Source: Bacteroidota bacterium (GTDB taxonomy: Bacteria; Bacteroidota; Bacteroidia; J057). From it: 10,345 bases of DNA. This document shows positions 1 through 6,480 of the stretch, piece by piece (position 1 is the first letter of the stretch; every line of letters starts with the position of its first letter). Under the pieces are notes generated by a model. It made no database searches and was not told the DNA's origin. It saw nothing but the letters and a program-made list of their open reading frames with translations. Location: the NCBI GenBank assembly GCA_963169475.1, contig CAUJFT010000427.1, positions 1 through 10,345 of the forward strand. Direction: 5' to 3'. Position numbers and translations under genes: made by a program.

Positions 1-1
1 T

Positions 2-1855
2 GAAGAGGTAGCCGCACTCCGTGCCGAAATGGATAAAAGAATGAAAGAAGAGGACATGAAAAGAGGGGTAGAGGTAAAAACAGAGTCTCCCGCACCCAAA
101 GTCGAAGATAAAAAAGACGGTAAATCCGCAGGAGACGAATGGGGAATGGATACCCAAACAAAAGAAAAAGATTGTATTCCTGTTTTAGGAAAAGATGGCA
201 AGCCACTTGTGGATAAGTTTGGGAAGCAGGTAATGAATTGTAACCCAAAAACTACTGCCCCCAAAGAAGAAAAATTAACGCCGGAGCAACTCGCCGAAAA
301 GAAAAAACAAGAGGACGAAGCCAGAAAGCAAAAAGAAGAGCAAGATAAATTGGCTAAAATGTCTCCTGCTGAACGTAAACGCCATGACGAAGAAAAAGCC
401 CGTCAAGCGGAATTAGAAAAACAAAGAGAAATCGAGAAAAAAGCCTCTGATAGAGTAGCCGAAGCAGAAAGAAAAATCCGCGAAGCCACTATGGCAAAAC
501 AAAAGGCTGAAGACGACGCTAAACGTCAAGCCCTTGAAATTCAGCGTGCAGAAGAAGACCTTGCCCGCGCTAAAAAAGAAGCTCAAACTCAAAAAGACCA
601 AGCAGAACTTGCCCGTATCGAAAATGAAAAACGTCAAGCCGAAGAGAGAAAAAGAGAACAAGAGATAGCAATTAAACAAAAAATGGACGAAATTGCGCGT
701 ATTCAACAGGATATGGAACGCTTGACCGCTGACCTCACAAGACAAGGAGAAGAGTTGCGCAAGGTAGAAGAAAAACAAACTAAATTTAAAGAGGAAATGG
801 CCGCAAGAAGCTCCGGCGAGGTGGTAATTAGTCAGCCCTCTGCTAATCCCGTAGGTGTTACCCCTACAGTAAAACCAGCTCCAGTAAAACCCTCTACTCC
901 AGAAGATACTTCGGCCGTCAATAAATTAATGCAGCAAATCGAAATGATGCGTGAACAAATCCGCCGTATGCAGCAAGAAATGGAGGCGACCCGTGCTAAC
1001 CGCGCACTACCCGGCAACACGGTTACCCCTCCTGCAACGTCTGGAAATTGGGCTACCTCAATCCCTCAAACGATGCCCGTGCCTAATGCGCCCAAAATGT
1101 CTGAAAATGCAGCTAAGGTTCCGGTAGAAGCACAAAATGCCGCTACTAACCGTGAGTGGGAAAAAATTGACTATAATAATCAAGAATCCCTCTCTAAAAC
1201 GGAAACCGGAAGAAAGGTCATTATGGCTGACGTTGCAGCCGGAAAACCAGTGGATAGCAAAGAATCAAAACAACAAAAAGACCCAAAACCACAAAAGGTA
1301 GTCTTGATTGAGCGTCCTGTAAGTCCTCCTTCTGATAAAAAAGAAGGGAAACTTACTCCTCCTCCTGCTCCTACAAAAGTAACCGTGATTACCACTCCGG
1401 CTCCAGCTCCGGTGACTCCTCAGGTACAGCCTGTGCCTACTCCTTCTACTGACAGAAGCCCGGAGGCTTCTCACTCTACTACTTTTGCAAATGTTCCTGT
1501 TAGCACTCCCGGAACCCCTGAATTTATTGATGGAGACCAAGGTATGAAAAATTACCTTAGTGCTGAACTGAAAAAGCAAGGAGTATGCGGATTGGCACAT
1601 ATTTTTACAGAAGTAAATATTGACAGAAATGGTACTGTAACTTCTTTTAAACCGATAAAAACCGTTCCTGAAAATATCAATACTAAACTTCCTTCTGTTA
1701 TTTTGGGAATGAAATTCAAAACGAACCCTCAAACTGCCCCTTATACCCAAACGGTTTATGTTGAGTTCAAGGGAGATATTCGTTGCGAAGGAAAACCCGG
1801 CGAAAAAGTTAATATTAAAAATGTAGAAGACTTTATCAAAGTGGAAGGTAAATAA
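2..1855 (+). CDS. Coiled-coil protein with TonB/TolA-like C-terminal domain (5' partial)
   Basis: The reading frame is open to the left edge (nine codons before the first ATG at 29), so the true start is probably outside the window. Numbered from that ATG, residues about 83-260 are a nearly continuous Lys/Glu/Ala/Gln-rich helix expected to form a coiled coil. A Pro/Val-rich spacer (268-292), a short Met/Gln-rich helix (296-325) and a long Pro/Thr-rich linker (326-497) follow. Residues about 498-586 resemble the TonB C-terminal domain: an FxxGxxxxxxYL start, a VNIDRNGTV strand-turn, an ILGMKFK segment and a final YVEF strand. Helix plus flexible spacer plus C-terminal domain is the TolA/TonB layout, so a role spanning the periplasm is inferred; the N-terminal membrane anchor cannot be seen. 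Cys49/Cys71 and Cys520/Cys586 are the only cysteines. The domain match was made by eye. Existence of the gene is near certain, function is tentative. Confidence 0.85.
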   Translation, partial: EEVAALRAEMDKRMKEEDMKRGVEVKTESPAPKVEDKKDGKSAGDEWGMDTQTKEKDCIPVLGKDGKPLVDKFGKQVMNCNPKTTAPKEEKLTPEQLAEKKKQEDEARKQKEEQDKLAKMSPAERKRHDEEKARQAELEKQREIEKKASDRVAEAERKIREATMAKQKAEDDAKRQALEIQRAEEDLARAKKEAQTQKDQAELARIENEKRQAEERKREQEIAIKQKMDEIARIQQDMERLTADLTRQGEELRKVEEKQTKFKEEMAARSSGEVVISQPSANPVGVTPTVKPAPVKPSTPEDTSAVNKLMQQIEMMREQIRRMQQEMEATRANRALPGNTVTPPATSGNWATSIPQTMPVPNAPKMSENAAKVPVEAQNAATNREWEKIDYNNQESLSKTETGRKVIMADVAAGKPVDSKESKQQKDPKPQKVVLIERPVSPPSDKKEGKLTPPPAPTKVTVITTPAPAPVTPQVQPVPTPSTDRSPEASHSTTFANVPVSTPGTPEFIDGDQGMKNYLSAELKKQGVCGLAHIFTEVNIDRNGTVTSFKPIKTVPENINTKLPSVILGMKFKTNPQTAPYTQTVYVEFKGDIRCEGKPGEKVNIKNVEDFIKVEGK

Positions 1856-1893
1856 AAAAGTGTTTTTTTCTCCTATTCGTGTAGGAATATAAG

Positions 1894-1928
1894 AAAAGGA
1901 CAGGCACTTTAGCCTGTCCTTTTTGTTT
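1894..1928 (+). terminator. Rho-independent terminator of the coiled-coil/TonB-like gene
   Basis: A perfect 12-bp stem (AAAAGGACAGGC at 1894-1905 with GCCTGTCCTTTT at 1912-1923) closes a 6-nt loop and runs into a T-rich tract. It lies about 40 nt after the stop codon. The A-rich left arm would also allow termination in the other direction, but no minus-strand gene ends here. Confidence 0.9.
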
Positions 1929-2105
1929 TCTCATTTGTCATAAAAAATCATTATGCTATGGGTGAGTTCATTTTTTTTATAATAGGTACTTCTTTGGGTA
2001 CAAAAAGAAAATACTCCACTAAGGTGGAAACTCCGCTCCACTACTAATCTTAATTAACCTATCAAAATAGATTTTGGGGGTTGTCATAAACAGAGTGTTA
2101 AATAT

Positions 2106-2237
2106 ATGTGGGTATTAATAATCAACTACTTGATACCTATCATCACTTTATTTATGATATCACCATATTTAGCTGTTTTTATCGGTTTGTTTATCAAGCG
2201 AAAAAACAAAGATTATTCGCTATCTTTCTTGAAATGA
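2106..2237 (+). CDS. Possible 43-residue membrane peptide
   Basis: This short frame starts at ATG 2106 and stops at TGA 2235. It encodes a peptide that is hydrophobic over residues 2-30 (rich in Ile, Leu, Phe, broken by Pro11 and Pro20), followed by a basic stretch KRKNK at 31-35. That is the pattern of a small inner-membrane protein with a cytoplasmic basic tail. A near-consensus -7 box with one extra base (TAGATTTTG, 2068-2076) lies about 30 nt upstream. Against it: in AT-rich DNA, chance frames easily encode such residues. Its last 25 bases also overlap the 3' end of the minus-strand gene at 2213-2434. Function unknown. Confidence 0.25.
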   Translation: MWVLIINYLIPIITLFMISPYLAVFIGLFIKRKNKDYSLSFLK

Positions 2238-2434
2238 GTATCTTCGATTACAATAATGGGACCCACGTCATTTAGCCTTCTATCAGGATTCCCGTCTGTA
2301 CGAAATGTTGTATTTTGTGAGGGGTTTGTCGTAAACGCTCCTTTCTCCATCTGACGACAATTTGACGGAGGGGGAATTTCTTCTTGAGTTTGAAATCCAA
2401 AGATCCAAGAAAGCAATAAATATAGGAATTTCAT
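2213..2434 (-). CDS. Small secreted protein of unknown function (73 residues)
   Basis: I do not recognise a family. The first 17 residues (MKFLYLLLSWIFGFQTQ) form a short signal peptide with one Lys, a hydrophobic core and a likely cleavage just before EEIPPP. The mature part, about 56 residues, is polar with a single cysteine (Cys26), a Thr/Asn-rich middle and a hydrophobic GPIIVIED patch before a charged end. The interval has visibly higher GC than the very AT-rich DNA on both sides, which favours a real or recently real gene. With one mature cysteine, no lipobox and no T9SS tail, the destination is probably the periplasm. No exact TAnnTTTG box lies upstream; the nearest is an imperfect TATTCTTTG at 2487-2495 on the minus strand. 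It may instead be a remnant. Confidence 0.45.
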   Translation of the reverse strand: MKFLYLLLSWIFGFQTQEEIPPPSNCRQMEKGAFTTNPSQNTTFRTDGNPDRRLNDVGPIIVIEDTHFKKDSE

Positions 2435-2592
2435 ATAAGTTAAATTGGCTAAAAGTGTAACATTTTATTTACTATGCTAAATTAATCAAAGAATACTCAG
2501 GATAAAAAATAAAAACATAATTTAATTACATACTTTTATGGAGGTTAAAAACCGTTTTTTTATATAAAAATCCAAGAATAAAATAATAAGGG

Positions 2593-2608
2593 AAAACACA
2601 TGTGTTTT
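2593..2608. promoter_or_regulatory. Perfect 16-bp palindrome, candidate protein-binding site
   Basis: AAAACACA is followed directly by TGTGTTTT, giving perfect two-fold symmetry with no spacer, as expected for a site bound by a dimeric regulator. It is a poor hairpin because there is no loop and no T tract. It lies 159 bp upstream of the minus-strand secreted protein start and 319 bp upstream of the fur-family start. The regulator is unknown. Confidence 0.35.
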
Positions 2609-2893
2609 AGCATCATCATTGCATAAAAAATAAAGCAGTATTTATTAAGTTATTATTAATGTTATATTGAAAAATATATAACTTTTTTGAAGAGGGTTTC
2701 CCTATAAAGTGAATTGTAATAAGTGTTTTTTAAAAGATATTTTCTTATTTTATTACACACTTTTAGGGGTTATGTCTTGTCAGTAAAAAAAAGGGTTTCT
2801 CTTTTATTAACTGATATGGTTTTTATATCAAGGTTTTGCTGCTACGGTCAAACTATGGAATCCTAAAACTTTATTTAGCAAGTGAAAAATGTG

Positions 2894-2925
2894 TAATTTT
2901 GTACTGATTTTGCAATTAGTACAAA
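2894..2925 (+). promoter_or_regulatory. Promoter of the fur-family gene overlapped by a 28-bp dyad operator candidate
   Basis: TAATTTTG at 2894-2901 matches the Bacteroidota -7 box TAnnTTTG exactly; the expected -33 position (2871-2873) has TTA in place of TTG. A dyad made of TTTGTACT (2898-2905) and AGTACAAA (2918-2925), separated by 12 bases, starts inside the -7 box and ends one base before the ATG. A repressor bound here would block initiation, so autoregulation by the Fur-family product is the natural inference. The site does not resemble the classical E. coli Fur box. Confidence 0.55.
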
Positions 2926-2926
2926 T

Positions 2927-3346
2927 ATGGATATAAAATCATTTTTAGGGAAGCATAAACTAAGGCATACAGAGAGCAGAGAGGAAATTCTCTCTCTTTT
3001 TGCGAAGCATAATGCTGCTTTATCTCAACCTGAAATCGAAAAATCAATACATTCCTGCGATAGAGTAACGATTTATCGCACACTTGCCACGTACTTGGAA
3101 AAAGGAATTATTCATAAGGTATTAGATGACAGTGGTTCTGCAAAGTATGCACTTTGTAGAGAAGAGGTTTGCAGGAAAACGCATTATCATTCTCATGACC
3201 ATGTTCACTTTAAATGTAATTTATGTGGGGATACTACCTGTATTGACGAGGTTTATGTAACGCCCTTTATACTTCCCGAAGGGTTTGTGATTAGGGAGGT
3301 AAATGTATTATTGCAAGGAGAGTGTATAAAATGCAACAGACAATAA
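2927..3346 (+). CDS. Fur-family metal-responsive transcriptional regulator
   Basis: The 139-residue length fits the family. Residues about 1-70 form the winged helix: an LRHTESREEIL start, then the recognition helix around RVTIYRTLATYLEKGII (46-62). Residues about 71-139 form the dimerisation and metal-binding domain. It has a His-rich HYHSHDHVHF segment (86-95) that should supply regulatory-site ligands, then CxxC (Cys97, Cys100) and a second CxxC near the end (Cys133, Cys136) that together make the usual structural Cys4 zinc site. Extra cysteines at 44, 77, 82 and 105 are present. Such proteins repress target genes when loaded with metal. Sequence alone does not say whether this one senses iron, zinc, manganese or peroxide, so no symbol is given. 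The start is fixed by the family N-terminus and a promoter ending just upstream. Confidence 0.93.
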   Translation: MDIKSFLGKHKLRHTESREEILSLFAKHNAALSQPEIEKSIHSCDRVTIYRTLATYLEKGIIHKVLDDSGSAKYALCREEVCRKTHYHSHDHVHFKCNLCGDTTCIDEVYVTPFILPEGFVIREVNVLLQGECIKCNRQ

Positions 3347-3348
3347 GT

Positions 3349-3391
3349 AAAAAACACTTATCAAAGGGATAAGTGCTGCCAGGTGTTTTTA
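3349..3391. terminator. Two-way terminator between the fur-family gene and lptF
   Basis: CACTTATC (3355-3362) pairs with GATAAGTG (3368-3375) around a 5-nt loop. On the minus strand this hairpin is followed at once by six T, a canonical terminator 24 nt after the permease stop codon. On the plus strand an alternative outer stem, AAAAACAC (3350-3357) with GTGTTTTT (3383-3390), shares CAC with the inner one and ends in T5, serving the fur-family gene. Confidence 0.8.
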
Positions 3392-3399
3392 TCTTGAGG

Positions 3400-4881
3400 T
3401 TATTTGCTTTTTTTAGCGGTTTTTATTCTGAATAGGTTTCTAAAAAAATCATTAATCCTATCTTTCCACATATCTCTTAGACTTTCGTCAAAAATAGAGG
3501 CATCAGTAGTGGCTTGATAGAGGGCAATGATTGCTGCGGGTGATAGTAGGATAAGGGAAAGAGTAGCACCCATAAGGGGGGAAATAATCCCATCTTTTGA
3601 GAGCTTCCGCCCTTGCATAACTAATACATAGAATACTACAAAAAATAATATCGAAATCAGAGAGGGAAGCCCCAAGCCTCCTTTACGAATAATAGCACCA
3701 AAAGAAATACCAATGAGCATAAAAAGCAAGCAATTAAAGGGCAGGGCATACATAGAATATAATTCGTATTGATACCCGTTGAGTTGTTTTTGGTCTTCGT
3801 CTATTTCCGAGAGTCTAAATTTAATATTATTTCTTAGGGAGCGGATATTGCCTATTGCCCGATTAATTATATCTACGGTATTCACTCCTTTAAGGCTATC
3901 AATGGGGCTGCTTCCCGGAAGGAGTTTTACGCGGTAAACAAGCGTATCTAAGTCGGTAATTGTAGGTTTAACCAATATATTATTGGTATCTACTCCATTA
4001 TAAGCCTTTATGTTATTAGCGAAGCTGGATTCATCTTTGCTAATATTCCGAATGACTTTTTCTTGGGCAGTAATGAGGCTATCCTTAATCATCGTGATTT
4101 GGTGGCGGGCAAATAGTCCCTCATCAGTACGCTCCAAACCAAAACCGGATAGGGTCATGCGATAATATAGAGAATCAAAATAGGTTCTTCCAAAACCGTA
4201 GTTATTTTTTCCGCTCTCGGGGCGAAAATCTTCGTATCGTGAGCCGTGATAAAGGGTTAGTCTTAGTTGTTGATAACCGGGTTCCATCATCATTTTAGCT
4301 GAATCTGCTACGATGATGTCCACATTTCCTCTGTTTTCAGAATGATTGTAAAGCATAAAGCCGTACATCATTCCAGTTGCTTGGTTTTTATTGGTAACCC
4401 GAATCGTATATCCATCAATATCATAATAAAAATAGCCTGGACGTATGGCAACTTCTGCCTTTTTGCGCTGAACATCATATAGAAGGCTAAAAAACTTGAG
4501 ATTAGCCAAGGGAATTGTATAAAAACAAAAATACATACTGGCACCGGTTAATAGCATCGCAAGCACAATTAAGGGAGTCGAAAGCCGAAAAAGATTGATT
4601 CCACAAGCCTTAATCGCTGCAAGTTCGTAATGTTCGCCCATGCTTCCGTAGGTCATTAGTCCTGCGGCAAGGAGAGATACCGGCATTGCCATGACGAGTA
4701 ACCTTGCCCCTGCATAGTAAAATAGCTTTATAAGAATATCAAAGGTAAGCCCTTTGCCCGCAATATCTGGCATATAAATCGCCATAAACTGCATTACGAG
4801 CAGAAACAGAATAATGCCAAAGGTCATTAAAAAAGGACCTAAATATATCCTTAACACCAAGAGATGCAACTTTCGAATCAT
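3400..4881 (-). CDS. LptF/LptG (YjgP/YjgQ) family lipopolysaccharide export permease
   Basis: This is an inner-membrane permease subunit of the LptB2FG ABC exporter, which extracts LPS from the inner membrane and passes it to the periplasmic Lpt bridge. The six-helix pattern fits: hydrophobic segments at about 14-38, 55-77 and 101-124, a large periplasmic domain, then about 378-395, 403-422 and 435-455. The GSMGEHYELAAIKACGIN stretch (79-96) is the cytoplasmic coupling helix that docks on LptB, with Glu86 at the conserved acidic position. The protein has 493 residues against about 360 in E. coli. The excess lies mainly in the periplasmic part (about 125-377), whose second half looks helical, and in a basic C-terminal tail. 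LptF and LptG cannot be told apart by eye; Bacteroidota genomes usually have two separate genes. It has its own promoter and terminator and is divergent from the lipid A acyltransferase gene, consistent with an envelope-lipid role. Confidence 0.92.
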   Translation of the reverse strand: MIRKLHLLVLRIYLGPFLMTFGIILFLLVMQFMAIYMPDIAGKGLTFDILIKLFYYAGARLLVMAMPVSLLAAGLMTYGSMGEHYELAAIKACGINLFRLSTPLIVLAMLLTGASMYFCFYTIPLANLKFFSLLYDVQRKKAEVAIRPGYFYYDIDGYTIRVTNKNQATGMMYGFMLYNHSENRGNVDIIVADSAKMMMEPGYQQLRLTLYHGSRYEDFRPESGKNNYGFGRTYFDSLYYRMTLSGFGLERTDEGLFARHQITMIKDSLITAQEKVIRNISKDESSFANNIKAYNGVDTNNILVKPTITDLDTLVYRVKLLPGSSPIDSLKGVNTVDIINRAIGNIRSLRNNIKFRLSEIDEDQKQLNGYQYELYSMYALPFNCLLFMLIGISFGAIIRKGGLGLPSLISILFFVVFYVLVMQGRKLSKDGIISPLMGATLSLILLSPAAIIALYQATTDASIFDESLRDMWKDRINDFFRNLFRIKTAKKSK

Positions 4882-4902
4882 GCTGTTCTACAAAAATATG
4901 GA

Positions 4903-4933
4903 CAAAGATAAGTACAAATAGCCGGTTCTTCAA
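4903..4933 (-). promoter_or_regulatory. Promoter of the LptF/LptG permease gene
   Basis: On the minus strand TTG (4933-4931) is followed by 20 bases and then TATCTTTG (4910-4903), an exact fit to the Bacteroidota TTG-N19-21-TAnnTTTG promoter. It lies 21 bp before the start codon at 4881. The spacer carries TTTGTACT on the minus strand (4911-4918), the same half-site as in the fur-family dyad. Confidence 0.7.
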
Positions 4934-5024
4934 GGGGTGTGGTAAATTATCCTGAAATGTGGGTATATTTTAATAGCGAGCGAGATAATTCCTATAAAAT
5001 AACCCCAAATTCATTTTCCTTGCT

Positions 5025-5032
5025 TAATTTTG
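5025..5032 (+). promoter_or_regulatory. -7 box of the lipid A acyltransferase gene
   Basis: TAATTTTG matches TAnnTTTG exactly and is identical to the fur-family -7 box. It ends 19 bp before the ATG at 5052, implying a very short leader. No TTG is seen at the -33 distance, so the promoter is probably weak or activator-dependent. Confidence 0.5.
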
Positions 5033-5051
5033 AGGCGATAATTGCTTAAAT

Positions 5052-5966
5052 ATGTTTAGAGTTACCTTTTCAGTTTTTTATTTTATAGTATATACGATGG
5101 CAAGCCTCCCGACTGCACTTTGGTATTTTTTCAGCGAGGTCTTGTTTATACTACTTTATTATATCATAGGCTACCGCAAAGAAGTCGCCTACTCCAATTT
5201 GAAGCGATGCTTTCCGGAAAAAAGCGAAACAGAAATCCGTAATTTACTCAAAGCCTCCTTTCGGCATTTATGTGATGTGTTTGCGGAGTTTTTCAGGGAG
5301 ATAGGTATGTCAGAAAAAGAATTAAAGCAAAGGATGACCGTAGTTAATCCGGAAGTTTTTAGAGAAATAGAAGCCAAAGGCAAGGGCGTTTTGTTTCTTG
5401 CAAGTCACTATGGAAACTTTGAATGGATGACTACCCGTACTGTTACTGCTACTTCTATGAATTGTTATGGAATCTATGCACCACTTAAGAACCCTTATAT
5501 GGAAGCACTTGCCGTAAAAACCAGAAGAAGATGGGGCGGAGATTTGATACCAGCAAGGAATGCTATCAAAAATGCACTTTCAAAATTAGAGGAAAGGTCG
5601 ATTATTGGTTTTATCTGTGACCAAACTCCCTCACGAAGAGAAGTTCTTTATTTCACGGAATTTATGGGGCAGGTTACGGCAGTACACGATAGATTTGCGC
5701 AACTTGCACTCGAAAAAGGAGCAGATGTTTTTTATGTGAAGGTTTGTAAAGAGAAGCGCGGATATTATAGTATGGAAATAATCCCCCTGCCAGTATTAGA
5801 ATATTTGCCCTATTCGCCGGAGAATACGCGCAGGTTTGTGGATTTATATATTCAGAAATTAGAAGAAAATATCAGGGAGCAACCGGAGTATTGGCTGTGG
5901 ACACATAGAAGGTGGAAACATGACCCAAGAGAAGGAGACATTCTAAGCGGGAGGCTCAAAAATTAA
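5052..5966 (+). CDS. LpxL/HtrB-family lipid A (lysophospholipid) acyltransferase
   Basis: This family transfers a secondary acyl chain from acyl-ACP to a lipid A precursor at the inner-membrane face. The 304-residue length is typical. A hydrophobic anchor covers about residues 4-40. The catalytic HxxxxE motif is HYGNFE, with His119 and Glu124. A family DQTP motif at 190-193 is followed by an F-x-G segment near 203-206. The C-terminal QPEYWLWTHRRWKHDP (277-292) is the characteristic W-x-x-x-R-W-K end. Many Bacteroidota carry such a single LpxL-like enzyme; the exact acceptor and chain length cannot be read from sequence, and a role with other acyl acceptors is possible. Its divergence from the LPS-export permease gene suggests shared envelope context. 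The stop codon lies one base from that of the minus-strand membrane protein gene, with no terminator between. Confidence 0.92.
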   Translation: MFRVTFSVFYFIVYTMASLPTALWYFFSEVLFILLYYIIGYRKEVAYSNLKRCFPEKSETEIRNLLKASFRHLCDVFAEFFREIGMSEKELKQRMTVVNPEVFREIEAKGKGVLFLASHYGNFEWMTTRTVTATSMNCYGIYAPLKNPYMEALAVKTRRRWGGDLIPARNAIKNALSKLEERSIIGFICDQTPSRREVLYFTEFMGQVTAVHDRFAQLALEKGADVFYVKVCKEKRGYYSMEIIPLPVLEYLPYSPENTRRFVDLYIQKLEENIREQPEYWLWTHRRWKHDPREGDILSGRLKN

Positions 5967-5967
5967 C

Positions 5968-6297
5968 TTACCACTTTTCAATTTTGCTCATCACTTTCTG
6001 ATAAATCGGGTCTACAAAAAACAAAAACCCTGCTCCCATTCCTAATAGAACAAATGAATCCGCATGAAAAGCTTCTGATAATGCAATCCCCGTAAACATA
6101 CTTGCCAGAAAAAATGCCCAAGCATATTTTGGCTTTTTCTTCTCTGGTTGTACCGGCAGCACCTCTTTTTTTTCGGCGATGGACTCTTCGGTTCTAACTT
6201 CCGGAAGATTTTGAAGATTAACATCTTCGTTATTTGAGAAACTTTTCTCTTCTTGAACCTCAATAATTCTTACATTTTTAGAGTCAAATAAGCTCAT
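5968..6297 (-). CDS. Small membrane protein with two C-terminal helices, unknown function
   Basis: I do not recognise a family for this 109-residue protein. Residues 1-57 are acidic and polar (many Glu, Asn, Gln), then Lys-rich (PEKKKPK at about 51-57) just before the membrane. Two hydrophobic segments follow, about 58-76 and 81-95, separated by a short loop containing HAD, and the protein ends in a short basic/aromatic tail. The pattern suggests a cytoplasmic disordered N-terminus tethered by a helical hairpin, by the positive-inside rule. The gene is convergent with the acyltransferase gene with a one-base gap. No close TAnnTTTG box is present; an exact minus-strand match (TATATTTG) lies at 6444-6451, which would give a leader of about 140 nt. 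It looks like a real gene because an uninterrupted frame combines a structured charged half with a membrane half. Confidence 0.75.
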   Translation of the reverse strand: MSLFDSKNVRIIEVQEEKSFSNNEDVNLQNLPEVRTEESIAEKKEVLPVQPEKKKPKYAWAFFLASMFTGIALSEAFHADSFVLLGMGAGFLFFVDPIYQKVMSKIEKW

Positions 6298-6460
6298 AAT
6301 CTTTTCTTTAAAAGGTATATTCTTTCTGATGAACTGTATAGATACGGATTATACAAAAAAAGGTTTAAAAGATACTTTTTTTCCTTGCTCGAATTGTCTT
6401 TGAGGAATTTGTTTACCTTCTCGTAGCGACTTCAATTTATTACCAAATATATACTTGACA

Positions 6461-6468
6461 TAGTTTTG
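6461..6468 (+). promoter_or_regulatory. Exact -7 box in the intergenic region, possible small-transcript promoter
   Basis: TAGTTTTG matches TAnnTTTG exactly and lies 12 bp before the ATG of the candidate 34-residue peptide. No TTG is found at the -33 distance. An exact minus-strand box lies only 9 bp to its left, so the two would fire in opposite directions. Confidence 0.3.
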
Positions 6469-6480
6469 CCCTGACATTAT

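Larger units (their letters stand above)
2435..2926. other. AT-rich intergenic region upstream of the fur-family gene
   Basis: No frame here looks coding: every plus-strand ATG is followed by a stop within about ten codons. It holds a perfect 16-bp palindrome at 2593-2608, a weak 8-bp inverted repeat (TGTAATAA 2715-2722 with TTATTACA 2750-2757) and, at its right end, the promoter and dyad of the fur-family gene. The leftmost part must contain the promoter of the minus-strand secreted protein gene. I see nothing else. Confidence 0.7.

Noticed and set aside
413..1750. Minus-strand open frames opposite the coiled-coil gene
   Set aside because: The Phe/Ser/Leu-rich peptides mirror the Lys/Glu-rich codons of the real gene.
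2715..2757. 8-bp inverted repeat TGTAATAA/TTATTACA with a 27-nt spacer
   Set aside because: All A/T except one pair, with a long loop; easily chance in this AT-rich DNA.
4739..4933. 64-codon minus-strand frame at the 5' end of the permease gene
   Set aside because: It runs in another frame over the first transmembrane coding part of the permease and its start lies upstream of the clear permease promoter.
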